Part shown: positions 1-10,647 of the stretch, one piece after another
Numbering within the stretch: position 1 is the first letter of the stretch
Layout of the letters: each line of letters starts with the position of its first letter
Origin: Ridgeia piscesae
Lineage: Eukaryota; Annelida; Polychaeta; Sabellida; Siboglinidae
Length of the DNA stretch: 64,000 nt
Direction: 5' to 3'
NCBI GenBank assembly: GCA_025642075.2
Contig: JAODUO010000111.1
Coordinates: 368,501-432,500, forward strand
Notes under the pieces: model-generated
What the model was told of the DNA's origin: nothing
Seen by the model: only the letters and a program-made list of their open reading frames with translations
Databases searched by the model: none
Position numbers and translations under genes: made by a program

Positions 1-142
1 GTCCATGCGACTACATCCAGTGTCGAATCTACGGACATCAGTCTCATTGCTTCGAAACAGTAAACAGTCCAGTCCATGCGACTACATCCAGTGTCGAGCC
101 TACGGACATCAGTCCCATTGCTTACGACACAGTAAGTAGCCC
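1..142. repeat. Two tandem copies of a 71-bp unit
   Basis: A unit starting GTCCATGCGACTACATCCAG at position 1 recurs at 72 with a few substitutions (GAATC/GAGCC, TCTC/TCCC). The array probably continues to the left of the window. No coding potential is seen. Confidence 0.85.
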
Positions 143-284
143 AGGCAGTGCGACGTTGAGAGCACTAACACACCCCATATGTTCGATCACCTACAATCTG
201 TACTGTGCCTAGCGATGCATTTACATCGGCTGCAGCTTCCGGCAACGAACAAGTTGCAATGGACATGTTGCTTTCCAATGAAAT

Positions 285-1055
285 CACCACAGAGAAATGT
301 CTACCTGGTAATAGCAAAAAGTATGTTTTTGATGGCTTTAGCAGTGGGGGTTCACATTTATATGGTATAGTATATTGACCTGTGGCTTGTTATACATAGA
401 AAATTGTAAAACTGCCAATTTGTATAGTTATAGGCTTGTAGTTTTATCATACAAATATCGCAGAGAAATTTTCAATATTTTTGGTAATAGCTAAGTTTGT
501 TTTGAATGGCTATAGGGGTGGGGGCGGTCACATTTCTATGGTATAGTATATTGACCCGTGGTTCATTGTACACAGAAAACTGTAAAATTTTGCCAATTTT
601 GATAGTTACGGGCTTGTAGATTTATTATACAAACATCACAGAGAAATGTCTACCTGGTAATAGCAAAAAGTTTGTTTTTGATGGCTGTAGCGGTGGGGTG
701 GGGGTCACATTTCTATGGTATAGTATATTGACCCTGTAACTTTGCCAATTTGGATAGTTACATGCTTGTAGTTTTATGATAAAACTACAAGCCCATAACC
801 ATCCAAACTGACAAAGCTTTACAGTTTTCTATGTACAACAAGCCACGGGTCAATGTACTATACCATAGAAATGTGACCCAACTGTAAAACATATATTCAG
901 TAATTATCAAATGGATATTTACTATGATGCTTGTGTGAATCATACACCATCATATAATCAAATAAATTGGCAAACATTTTTATAACATTTACGATTATGG
1001 GCCACAGGTCAACATACTATACCATAGAAATATGACCCCCCACCTCATTTCATTC
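285..1055. repeat. Foldback-type repeat: ~175-bp direct copies followed by an inverted copy
   Basis: Three direct copies begin with AGAGAAAT at about 293, 462 and 641. Each carries GGTAATAGC, a G-rich GGTGGGGGTCAC stretch and a TTCTATGGTATAGTATATTG motif. At 764-792 the sequence turns on itself in a perfect palindrome (14-bp arms around a single G). It then runs as an inverted copy to about 887 (ACTATACCATAGAAATGTGACC), and the inverted end motif recurs at about 1012-1040. A decayed foldback element is the simplest reading; no coding is seen. Confidence 0.75.
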
Positions 1056-1740
1056 TAAGGCATTTAACAGAATGTGGACCAAGCAGAATGTTTTCCATGA
1101 AATTGGACACAAAATAAAATACTGGTGTTGGTGCAAGGGTCAACAAAATATGTCCACTAAGCAGTGTCAGTTTGAAAAAGAGTTCTTTCACTGAAATTTG
1201 TTTATGGCATAATAATAATATTATTAATGTATCAAAGTGCAATGTTGCATAAATATAATCAAAACATTACCTTCAATGTGATTAATACTCAAATACATAC
1301 AAAAAAGAAAAATCCCTGAAGAAACACGGGGTGGGTAATTTTTCCATAGGGGAGGTCAATTTTCTATTATAGTCACTTTGTCACTTTTCTACACAGTATA
1401 GTATTATAGTCACTTTTCTACACAGGTCAATATTCTATCTGACACCAGTTCAAATACTCAACGCGTTCACACTACAGAAGCCAGAGTTTCCATCCACTAA
1501 TCAGTTTCTTTTGATTAATGACTTAGAGGTGCAACTGGGCGGGGCATTAATTAGGTCAAGTGATGCTAAGAGCACAGACTGGCCAACCATCACTGGCCTC
1601 AACATGTGGCATTAATTAGGTCAAAGTTAGAGCGACTACTCAGGTCACTTTCAAATGCGAATGAGAACATTAACATGGAGAGTGCCTCCATGCAATACAA
1701 TATGTACCGGTACATGTAAACAATACACGGATAACTATTA
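1056..1740. other. Unassigned AT-rich sequence with a short direct repeat
   Basis: No gene is recognisable. A 17-bp sequence, GGCATTAATTAGGTCAA, occurs at 1543 and 1608. A TCACTTTTCTACACAG motif is duplicated near 1380 and 1408, and AATATTCTATCTGACACC (about 1430) resembles the end of the hairpin block at 7.69 kb. Confidence 0.4.
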
Positions 1741-1749
1741 TACTTCATT

Positions 1750-3795
1750 CGCCTCACCAAGAAGAAGAAAGACAATCCGTGTTGTTACATGATATTGACA
1801 TCGCATGTATAGGAATATGTGTACGACAATACCGTGATATAATTTGACATGCTTCATCAGCGAGATCATCTCACCAAGAAGAAGAAAGACAATCCGTGTT
1901 GTTACATGATATTGACATCGCATGTATAGGAATATGTGTACGACAATACCGTGATATAATTTGACATGCTTCATCAGCGAGATCATCTCACCAAGAAGAA
2001 GAAAGACAATCCGTGTTGTCACATGATATTGACATCGCATGTATAGGAATATGTGTGCCAACAATACCGTGATATAATTTGACATGCTTCATCAGCCAGA
2101 TCATCTCATCAAGAAGAAGAAAGACAATCCGTGTTGTTACATGATATTGACATTGCATGTATAGGAATATGTGTGCCAACAATACCGTGATATAATTTGA
2201 CATGCTTCATCAGCGAGATCATCTCATCAAGAAGAAGAAAGACAATCCGTGTTGTCACATGATATTGACATCGCATGTATAGGAATATGTGTGCCAACAA
2301 TACTGTGATATAATTTGACATGTTTCATCAGCGAGATCATCTCATCAAGAAGAAGAAAGACAATCCGTGTTGTTACATGATATTGACATCGCATGTATAG
2401 GAATATGTGTGCCAACAATACCGTGATATAATTTGACATGCTTCATCAGCGAGATCATTTCACCAAGAAGAAGAAAGACAATCCGTGTTGTTACATGATA
2501 TTGACATCGCATGTATAGGAATATGTGTGCCAACAATACCGTGATATAATTTGACATGTTTCATCAGCGAGATCATCTCACCAAGAAGAAGAAAGACAAT
2601 CCGTGTTGTCACATGATATTGACATCGCATGTATAGGAATATGTGTGCCAACAATACCGTGATATAATTTGACATGTTTCATCAGCGAGATCATCTCACC
2701 AAGAAGAAGAAAGACAATCCGTGTTGTCACATGATATTGACATCGCATGTATAGGAATATGTGTGCCAACAATACTGTGATATAATTAGACATGTTTCAT
2801 CAGCGAGATCATCTCACCAAGAAGAAGAAAGACAATCCGTGTTGTCACATGATATTGACATCGCATGTATAGGAATATGTGTGCCAACAATACTGTGATA
2901 TAATTTGACATGCTTCATCAGCGAGATCATCTCACCAAGAAGAAGAAAGACAATCCGTGTTGTCACATGATATTGACATCGCATGTATAGCAATATGTGT
3001 ACCAACAATACTGTGATATAATTAGACATGTTTCATCAGCGAGATCATCTCATCAAGAAGAAGAGAGACAATCCGTGTTGTCACATGATATTGACATCGC
3101 ATGTATAGGAATATGTGTGCGACAATACCGTGATATAATTTGACATGCTTCATCAGCGAGATCATCTCATCAAGAAGAAGAAAGACAATCCGTGTTGTCA
3201 CATGATATTGACATCGCATGTATAGCAATATGTGTGCCAACAATACCGTGATATAATTTGACATGCTTCATCAGCGAGATCATCTCACCAAGAAGAAGAA
3301 AGACAATCCGTGTTGTCACATGATATTGACATCGCATGTATAGGAATATGTGTGCCAACAATACTGTGATATAATTTGACATGCTTCATCAGCGAGATCA
3401 TCTCACCAAGAAGAAGAAAGACAATCCGTGTTGTCACATGATATTGACATCGCATGTATAGGAATATGTGTGCCAACAATACTGTGATATAATTAGACAT
3501 GTTTCATCAGCGAGATCATCTCACCAAGAAGAAGAAAGACAATCCGTGTTGTTACATGATATTGACATCGCATGTATAGGAATATGTGTGCCAACAATAC
3601 CGTGATATAATTAGACATGTTTCATCAGCGAGATCATCTCATCAAGAAGAAGAAAGACAATCCGTGTTGTCACATGATATTGACATCGCATGTATAGGAA
3701 TATGTGTGTCAACAATACTGTGATATAATTAGACATGTTTCATCAGCGAGATCACCTCACCAAGAAGACGAGAGACAATCCGTGATATTACATGA
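1750..3795. repeat. 117/118-bp tandem satellite, about 17 copies
   Basis: A unit containing ACCAAGAAGAAGAAAGACAA, TGACATCGCATGTATAGGAA and CGTGATATAATTTGACATG repeats head to tail. The first units are 117 bp (GTACGACAATACC) and most later ones 118 bp (GTGCCAACAATACC). Copies differ by recurrent single changes (TTACATG/TCACATG, TTGACATGC/TAGACATGT, CTCACC/CTCATC), and the last unit is degenerate. Open frames on the minus strand here are by-products of a repeat length near a multiple of three. Confidence 0.95.
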
Positions 3796-3849
3796 CAATG
3801 TATTGACATATGTGCGTTAATACTGTAGTTTTATTTGTATATAATACAT

Positions 3850-4136
3850 AGCTTTATGTAGAGACCCGTCCACCCGTCATTTGGACGGGTGAAAACGAAT
3901 ATGGACGGGTAGAAATATGGTGGACGGGTAAAAAAAATGGAGGAGCAAAAGTCTTCCAAAACCATAGATATTGTTAGTTATGCCTTGAAAGTGAGTGAAA
4001 ATGGTGTCACATGTGTGTTTGTAGTCCATTTCAGGTCATCAGAACATTTAACAATTTGTAAACTGGCTTAACAGTTCACATCCATGTGTTCACTGAAACG
4101 TGTGACTGGCAATAATTTTATCCCTGCATAAAGCCC
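3850..4136. mobile_element. Short non-autonomous inverted-repeat element, copy 1
   Basis: A 287-bp unit opens with AGCTTTATGTAGAGACCC and ends with CCCTGCATAAAGCCC, so the ends are imperfect inverted repeats (GCTTTATGYAGRGA). It contains repeated GGACGGGT motifs and CAAAACCATAGATATTGT. A second copy lies at 12299-12602, inside a LINE. The size, short terminal inverted repeats and absence of coding suggest a MITE-like element; its superfamily is unknown. Confidence 0.6.
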
Positions 4137-4189
4137 TGATATAATATAATGGCTTTGTATAATGTTATTTTAAACTGAATTCTTATATT

Positions 4190-4460
4190 CATGTGTTAGC
4201 GTAGCCTAGTTTAGTGTAGTATAATGTAGTGTAGTATGTTATAAAAAAAATGGTATAATGTAGTGTGTAGCATAGTGTAGTATAATGTAGTATAGTGTAG
4301 CATAATATACTGTAACATGTCAATTATAATGTATTGTAATGTAATGCCTATATTTATGTGTAATGTAGATGTGTAACTGTAATATATGTTTCGTGTAAAG
4401 ATTAATGTAATTTATGTAATTAGATTATGTTAATGTGTTTTTCTACTTGGGAAATTTATT
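4190..4460. repeat. Low-complexity TAGTGTAGTATAATG region
   Basis: Degenerate repeats of GTAGTGTAGTATAATGTAGT run to about 4320 and are followed by AT-rich TGTAATGTAA-like sequence. No gene is seen. Confidence 0.6.
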
Positions 4461-4479
4461 TTTATTAAATGTATAGGAA

Positions 4480-4659
4480 GTATTTTAAGAAGGGGGAAGA
4501 GTGATTGGTCTTAAATATCATAAGGAGGGACGAATGTAGGCCAGGGTTATTGTAATTTACATAATTAGATATTAATGAATATGTTGCGAAATTGTATTGA
4601 GAGTCTTTAAAAGAAGGAGGAAGTGTGATTAGCCTTAAAACAGCATAAGGAGGGAAGAA
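4480..4659 (+). repeat. Duplicated purine-tract segment before an LTR-like unit
   Basis: Two related blocks, about 4490-4540 and 4612-4672, each hold a purine-rich tract (AAGAAGGGGGAAGAG; AAGAAGGAGGAAG), a GTGATTGGTCTTAAA-like motif, CATAAGGAGGGA and GTAGGCCAGG. They look like a tandem duplication of the polypurine tract and LTR edge of a retroelement. Confidence 0.45.
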
Positions 4660-4865
4660 TGTGGTAGGCCAGGACCCACTCATGGTAACATGATAGTTGC
4701 AGATTAGCCACTCGGGGCAACGCCCGGAACGCCTCCTTTGTTAGGTATATAAGGGCTACAAACATTGTAAACTGTGCTGTTACTGTGAATAAAGACCTAT
4801 GATGCAACGTCCAATCGTATTCATACTAGGCAAGGAAGACGACAACAAACTGCAAGTATATCACA
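4660..4865 (+). mobile_element. Candidate LTR (solo LTR or 3' end of a small LTR element)
   Basis: The ~206-bp unit begins TGTGGTAGGCC directly after a purine tract (AAGGAGGGAAGAA) and ends ATATCACA, giving TGTG...CACA ends. Inside are a TATA-like TATATAAGG (about 4747) and AATAAA (about 4789) in the order expected of U3-R-U5. No second LTR, primer-binding site or gag/pol is visible nearby. An unrelated repeat with chance TG/CA ends remains possible. Confidence 0.45.
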
Positions 4866-5339
4866 CTTACTTATAGTTGTATTGTCGTCGTCCAGACGCC
4901 AAACACCGTTTACAACACTTTATCCCAATTATGACATTTATTAAACACAAATACATAACATAAACAATGATATAGTAGAGGTTTATTGATGGGCATTCTT
5001 TCAAAAAGATGTTGAATGGATTAAATGTGTGATTGCGACATGGGTAATCCATGCCATGCACCACATGGCTTACAGTGGGTGATAAAAGGGAACCACTAAC
5101 CCCTCAATCAATATATAGCACAACTTTACACTATATGCACTTTTCTGCCGGTGTCCCATACGTGGTGCCTTCTGTAGGTAAATATATATAAGGGTCTGCA
5201 ATGAATGTGCTCAAAACCAATCAAAATATTAAATACAATTCTGAATAATGGCACAAATTATTTCCTTTATGTCTAAACTATCTCTACTATCAAACATCGT
5301 AACATAAAATGCATTAGTTGCGAAATGACACATCAAAAC
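4866..5339. other. No recognisable feature
   Basis: AT-rich sequence with no long open frame, structured repeat or homology I can recognise. Confidence 0.4.
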
Positions 5340-5369
5340 TTTAAGGAGACCGGCTCCGGTCTCCTTAAA
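5340..5369. repeat. Perfect hairpin with 14-bp arms
   Basis: TTTAAGGAGACCGG and its exact complement are separated by only CT. The GGTCTCC core recurs downstream at about 5375 and 5406 as GCGGTCTCCCGTATGC and TTGGTCTCCCGTATGC. This could be an element end or a cruciform; there is no U-tract or gene context to call it a terminator. Confidence 0.8.
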
Positions 5370-5428
5370 ACAGCGGTCTCCCGTATGCAGTGGTATATAC
5401 ATAATTGGTCTCCCGTATGCGGTGTTTA

Positions 5429-5430
<2 letters not shown>

Positions 5431-5465
<35 letters not shown>

Positions 5466-5915
5466 AAGTCAGAACTTTACTAGTCCGCCAAAAGGTTTAC
5501 TAGTCCGGCAAAATATAAAAACAGCCCAAATTTAAGTCGTTAAATAAATTTTTAAAGCTAAAACATTATATGTTGCAAGGCCTATTAGATAAATGCACTG
5601 TTCATATTAAAGGTAACAAATTAATAAAACAGAAATAACAAAAGTAATTAATGAAAAACTGAAGATACAGGTCATCTGTATTAAAAAACAAATTGAAAAA
5701 ACCGCCAATTGTGCTCATTGACTGGCAGTAGCATCCTACCATTATTAATTGTCCATAATCATTCTGAAATTTACCTCATATTAGTGATATTACGGTGTTA
5801 TGAAAACTGTTAAGTACTAGTTATTTACTTATGTTATTAGACAGGTCTACTAGTCCGCCCTTATCTTTACTAGTGCAGGGACTAGCAGACTAGTGGGTAG
5901 TTCTACCCCTGATAT
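5431..5915. repeat. (TA)n tract and region with TACTAGTCCG motifs
   Basis: A (TA)15-like tract at 5432-5462 is followed by TTTACTAGTCCGCC and TTTACTAGTCCGGC. Related motifs (TCTACTAGTCCGCC, TTTACTAGTGCAGG, ACTAGTGGGTAG) recur at 5845-5905. The ~400 bp between them is AT-rich. The flanking motifs may mark the ends of an element. Confidence 0.45.
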
Positions 5916-6333
5916 ATACTGTGGCAGCATTTGGCAGCACTGAAATATTATTACTGTCATGATCACTGCATATCAGCCATGTTGTTCATATATGTAGTTC
6001 AACAGCTGACACACACATAGTTAGTGGCCAATGCATTGTACAAAATATGATCATAGACTATTATTCATAGTTCATAATTATTATTTTAAAAAAATGGTAT
6101 TTGATGTTAGAGCCAAAATTAGCTCATATCTTGTTACTTTTTCAATAGTCAACAATGTTTGAAGATAATTATCAGGTATCAAATGAGCAAACAGACTGGA
6201 TTAAAGACAAAGTGCAAAGGAAAATATGATGGATGCAGAATTCTCTTGTATAAATCGTCAAGTAAAGGCCAAAGGAACAAATGAATATTTATAGTGGATT
6301 TGAGTATCACGTCTAGTGCTGACGGTCGGCTCT
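5916..6333. other. No recognisable feature
   Basis: AT-rich spacer between repeats, with no gene recognised. Confidence 0.4.
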
Positions 6334-6722
6334 AGTTGGTTGGTGTGTGCCTAGCATCACTATGTATATGTGTGCCAGCAGAATTCGGCGGAACTAACTG
6401 GTGTTTCACAGTCTGCTGCTTTATGCCAACTGCCAACTGAAGTCAGCGTTAGTTGGTTGGTCTGTGCCTAGCATCACTATGTATATGTGTGCCAGCAGAA
6501 GTCAGCGGAACTAACTGGTGTTTCATAGTCTGCTGCTTTATGCCAACTGCCAACTGAAGTCAGCGTTAGTCGGTTGGTGTGTGCCTAGCATCACTATGTA
6601 TATGTGTGCCAGCAGAAGTCAGCGGAACTAACTGGTGTTTCATAGTCTGCTGCTTTATGCCAACTGCCAACTGAAGTCAGCGTTAGTCGGTTGGTGTGTG
6701 CCTAGCATCAGTAGATATATGT
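6334..6722. repeat. 117-bp tandem repeat, 3.3 copies
   Basis: The motif AGTTGGTTGGTGTGTGCC (or AGTCGG...) starts units at 6334, 6451, 6568 and 6685, an exact 117-bp period. Units share CCAGCAGAAGTCAGCGGAAC and CTGCTGCTTTATGCCAACTG. The sequence is unrelated to the 117/118-bp satellite at 1.75 kb. Confidence 0.9.
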
Positions 6723-7410
6723 AATACTAGACACGTATTTGGTTGAGTTGTTGCTGTATGTACAGCATATTAATCAATGAAAGTGAATTGCTAATATTTT
6801 GTAGCGCACTTGCTGTTTCAACGGCAAAACACTGCATTTCACTACACCACCACAAGCACACTGTTTTCTCCCACTTAACTGTCGTTAGCATACTATCCCT
6901 TCCAAAAACATTGCTCATTTTTGAAAAATGTTCCAAGTGGTCATGAAGTCCTTAGTTGGACTATATAGCGAGTTGTGTTTTAGTGAATCATAGTGTCTGC
7001 CTGGTCTCTTCACTGTAATCACCTAATAGGCATTTTCTCTGGTTATTCATCTGAGATGACCAGAAACACAGCCAAATTCAGTAAAAAACAGCAGAAAATA
7101 CAGCGTATAATTTTCCACTCTGTGGTTGTTTAGAAAATTAATTTTCTATCTTTGCTAATTGTTAGGCGCATTTTGCTGGGGAAAATGTGACTATGCACCA
7201 CGTCCCTCGTTTATTTGTTGCAGGAGAGAGGTTAATGTTTCATGTAAGACCAGTTCATGTTTTCAAACTTTGAATGGGCCGGTCTCCCTTTCAACAGTGC
7301 TCACACAAGCTACTAACAGCTTGTAAGAGACGCCATACTTCAACTCCATTGGAATCACAGGTCTGGCTCAGTTTCTAAATTAAATCAGGAATAAGTTATA
7401 TCAACAACAC
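6723..7410. other. No recognisable gene
   Basis: Open frames of 67-69 codons overlap on both strands at 6727-6946 but match nothing I recognise and lack splice or codon support. The rest is AT-rich spacer. Confidence 0.35.
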
Positions 7411-7696
7411 AACCCGGGGTCCATATTCTATGGGGGTCCATATTCTATGGGGGTCCATATTCCATGGCACATATAGGATATGGCCCCATATAATATGGAC
7501 CTGTGTCCAATTTATATTGGGGTCCGTATTTTATACAGCACACATAGAAAATGGACCCCTATAGATTATGGATCAGGATCCATTTTCTATGGGGGGTCCA
7601 TATTCTATGACACATAGGATATGGACCCCATAGAATATGGACCTGGAATATGGACCCGGGGTCCATTTTCCATGGGGTCCTATATTCTATATGACA
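7411..7696. repeat. Hairpin-rich block of GGGTCCATATTCTATGG units in both orientations
   Basis: GGGGTCCATATTCTATGG occurs three times in a row (7420-7470). It is then mirrored by ATATGGCCCCATATAATATG and CCATAGAATATGGACC, and repeated in forward orientation to about 7695. The alternation of unit and reverse complement means many nested stem-loops are possible. The motif is close to the TTTCTATGGTATAGTATATTG motif of the 0.3-1.05 kb repeat. Confidence 0.75.
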
Positions 7697-7854
7697 CCAG
7701 CTTGACACTTTTTCAGTCAACAATGTTTGAGCATAATTACCATAGAGATCTGCTAATTTATCATTCAAAATGAAACAGACTGTATTAATGACTAATTGCA
7801 ATGTAGAAGTGTGCTGGATGAATGTTTAACAGATGGCTGCATCTCTAGGGTAAC

Positions 7855-8408
7855 ACACTGCATCATTAAATATGTTTTAGCAACAGACTAAGTGCTACTT
7901 CGGAGCACATTATCCACCAGATTTATGAAACAAAGCTAATGATGTTACCAGTAGCACTTGTTACACTTCTAAGTGATGCATCGCTGGTTGTACATCCGTA
8001 GAAGCTTCATGTAGATCGGAAATGCCTATGGTGATTCTGCATTATTAAATGGGTTTTAAGTTTTTAACGACAGACTCAGTGCTAGGTCGGCATGCCCTCT
8101 CCACAGATTTATGAAACAAAGCTAATGATATTCACGTTAGCACCTGTTAAACCTCTAAGTAATGCATCGCTGGTTGTGTGTCACCAGAGACTTTATGTGG
8201 ACCAGAGACTTCATGTGGACCAGAGAGCTGCCCACAGCAGCACTGCATTATTAAATATCTTTTAGCTACCCACTCAGTGCTAGGTCGGAATGCACTGTCC
8301 ACCAGATTTATGTAACAAAGCTAATGATATTCCCTGTAGTACTTGTTAAACCTCAAAAGTAATGCATCGCTATTTGCACAGCACTAGAAACTTCACGTAG
8401 AACAGAGA
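7855..8408. repeat. Three diverged tandem copies of a ~190-bp unit
   Basis: Copies start at about 7857, 8037 and 8240. Each contains TGCATYATTAAAT, CTAGGTCGG-like sequence, CAGATTTATGAAACAAAGCT, AATGATATT and AGTAATGCATCGCT. Conservation is patchy, with the middle (CAGATTTATG to TGCATCGCT) best preserved. No coding frame is shared. Confidence 0.8.
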
Positions 8409-8631
8409 GATCACAGATGGATTGTCAAAATACCAACTGCACAATTGAAACTTTGGTACAAATACTGAAAATATGTTGGCTGTATTCAACGTTACATTGA
8501 ACCAGTGTATTCATTGTGTGTTGATTATGTATAGTTTGTAATGAAATCTAAAAATATTCAATCACAATTCATTGCACTTGTCAACAGGTTCTTGAAAAAG
8601 AAAATACAATACTGGTATTTGTGAATGTTGT

Positions 8632-8634
<3 letters not shown>

Positions 8635-8723
<89 letters not shown>

Positions 8724-8724
8724 A
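8635..8724. repeat. (TA)n/(TG)n microsatellite
   Basis: About 68 bp of uninterrupted TA is followed by ~20 bp of TG and a short TA tract. Confidence 0.95.
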
Positions 8725-9070
8725 TATATAACTTGAAAAGTAACAAGCATAATTACATTTCTTTCACTGGAATGTGTAGGGTAACACTGCTCACTAATAG
8801 CTTTAGTTATGGCCATAATAAATAAATGTCATGAGATAATTTAGAATTTTGTTTTTACAAAATGTTATAGTGTCAACTTTTCATGACCACGTCTGATTTT
8901 TGTATATACACTATACAGGCACATAAATATTCATCTACACAATAAACACAACTTGTACTTGTCAATATTGAATAATATATTTAGATTTTTCTTAAAACAA
9001 AGTAGTAAATAAGCTCAAAATGTTTCAAAAATCCTGGGAATAGGGAGAACAATTTGTCCTAGAAATCCTG
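8725..9070. other. No recognisable feature
   Basis: AT-rich spacer with no gene seen. Confidence 0.35.
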
Positions 9071-9317
9071 TGGCCAGTTGCACGACATGCACCCAAGTTT
9101 GGCAGTAAAATTACCCGTATCTCTCTAGGTGTCACCGAGCTGGGTGACCACACTGGGTGCATTGCACAACAGCTACCCAGGTGCTGCCCAAATAGTGGAT
9201 ACCAGCAAGAACAACAGATAAACAAATTGCTGCTTTAGAGAACAAATCTTCCCAGAATTCATTTCACCTCTCACAGTCCTCATGGTGGAAGCAGTGAGAT
9301 AACAACAACATTAAAAG

Positions 9318-9497
9318 GACAACCTTTCACATGCTGAGATTATGGCCTTAATAGAAGGCATACGGCCAAATATAAGAACGATTCAAATCAACCTTGTCGA
9401 ACAGGGACAGAAAAGTGGATGGAATTATGTGACGGCAGAGGTCAACGCTATAACGACGACGACGAGTGTGGAGGACCTAAAGAAAAACTGGCTATGA
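9318..9497 (+). pseudogene. Myb/SANT-like DNA-binding domain fragment (Harbinger accessory protein)
   Basis: A 59-codon frame, opened by an upstream stop at 9312 and closed by TGA at 9495, reads DNLSHAEIMALIEGIRPNI at its start and has SGWNYVTAEVNAI and VEDLKKNWL further on. The spacing of the aromatic and acidic positions (LSxxEIxxLIEGI ... GWxxVTxEVNAI ... VEDLKKNW) matches the Myb/SANT-like domain (MADF/NAIF1 type) found in PIF/Harbinger second proteins. In that family this domain binds element ends and helps the transposase reach the nucleus. There is no credible start apart from an internal ATG, and the frame stops right after KKNWL. It is therefore a remnant, or one exon of a lost gene. 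Confidence 0.6.
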
Positions 9498-9699
9498 GCT
9501 CATTTTTTTGTTTTCTGTTGATAAATATTTGAATAAAAGTGAATTTAAAATGGCATAACTTTGTTATTTATATAACTATTAAAATACTGTTTGCAGTGTT
9601 TTGAAATGCATTGAATGGAGTAATAAATTTGCAATATATTTTTCTCATACTAATTAATTCAGTTAATTAGTTAATATTATCTAAGTAGTGCACCAAGTT

Positions 9700-10440
9700 A
9701 ACAGGCCAACACATTCTAATTAAGACCAGCAGAGTTCATAAATATGAAGATATTTGTACATATTATGCAATGTGAATAACCACATTTACTATGAGAATAT
9801 TTATATATTATCTAGTCACGTAATAATAAATAAATAAATTAGTTAATAGGTGATAATTATCGGGTAACCTCAACAGACAGAAACGGTTTTTGTAAAATCC
9901 TACAATGTCCATGAATATATGTTTATATAAACATACAATTTGTAAAAAAAACCTCTAATTGTGGTAAGAGATATAATTTAATAGTTATGTAATATTAATA
10001 AATTTATCAATATTATATACAGACCAACACAAAAACAAAAGGCCATAATGTCCATGATTGGGAAGATAATTACACATATTATTATGCAATGTGTATAACT
10101 ACATTAATAGAAAGTTACATATATAAATTAATAAATCATTTAATAATAATTTAATTAATTGCTCAATTTTTATAATAAGCACGCCACTTTGATAGACCTA
10201 CACATCTTAGTAAAAGGCCATAATGTCCATATTTATGAAGATTATACATACTGTCACTATGAACTGTGTACAGTCATAATTACAGTGGTAATAACTGCAA
10301 AGTAACAAATTATTTAATAATAATAGCAATTTTATTTGTCAATATTTAGTAATTAGCATTCAACATTGTCAGACTGACATGTAAGTAAACACCCTTATGT
10401 CCATGATTATGAGGACAGTCTTATAATTTATACAAGCAGT
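9700..10440. repeat. About five diverged ~170-bp tandem units inside the Harbinger-like element
   Basis: The motif (GGCCATA)ATGTCCATGATTATGAAGAT, followed by TACATATTATGCAATGTG and then AATAATAAATTA-like sequence, recurs at about 9725, 9900, 10045, 10215 and 10390. Spacing is about 160-175 bp. The units fill most of the element's interior. Confidence 0.65.
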
Positions 10441-10647
10441 AAACCACTGCTGCCATTTCAATGCTCTGTGAGTCACCCAGCTGCAGTTGGGGCTGCTTAA
10501 AGTTGCCCCAGAAAGTTCCCCTAACTTGTGATATAACCCAGCTGGGCGTGTGTCATGCAACTGCTCCTACTGGCTAGATGTCACCTAGGTGTCATTTACC
10601 CTAACTTTGGTGTGATTTGGACTTGGGTGTGTGTCATGCAGCTGGTC

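Larger units (their letters stand above)
9071..10647 (+). mobile_element. PIF/Harbinger-like DNA element, non-autonomous or decayed
   Basis: The left end, GGCCAGTTGCACGACATGCA followed by CCCAAGT, is matched in inverted orientation by the right end (10621-10647), which reads on the other strand GACCAGCTGCATGACACACA then CCCAAGT. Subterminal copies of the same motif occur at about 9150-9185 and 10525-10570. GGCCAGTTGCAC-like ends are common on Harbinger-type elements. A Myb/SANT-like peptide, the accessory protein of that superfamily, lies at 9318-9497. No DDE transposase is visible. The exact ends and target duplication are not resolved. Confidence 0.6.

Noticed and set aside
1738..3500. Series of 70-115-codon minus frames sharing one peptide
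   Set aside because: By-product of the 117/118-bp satellite; the peptide is cut at each 118-bp unit.
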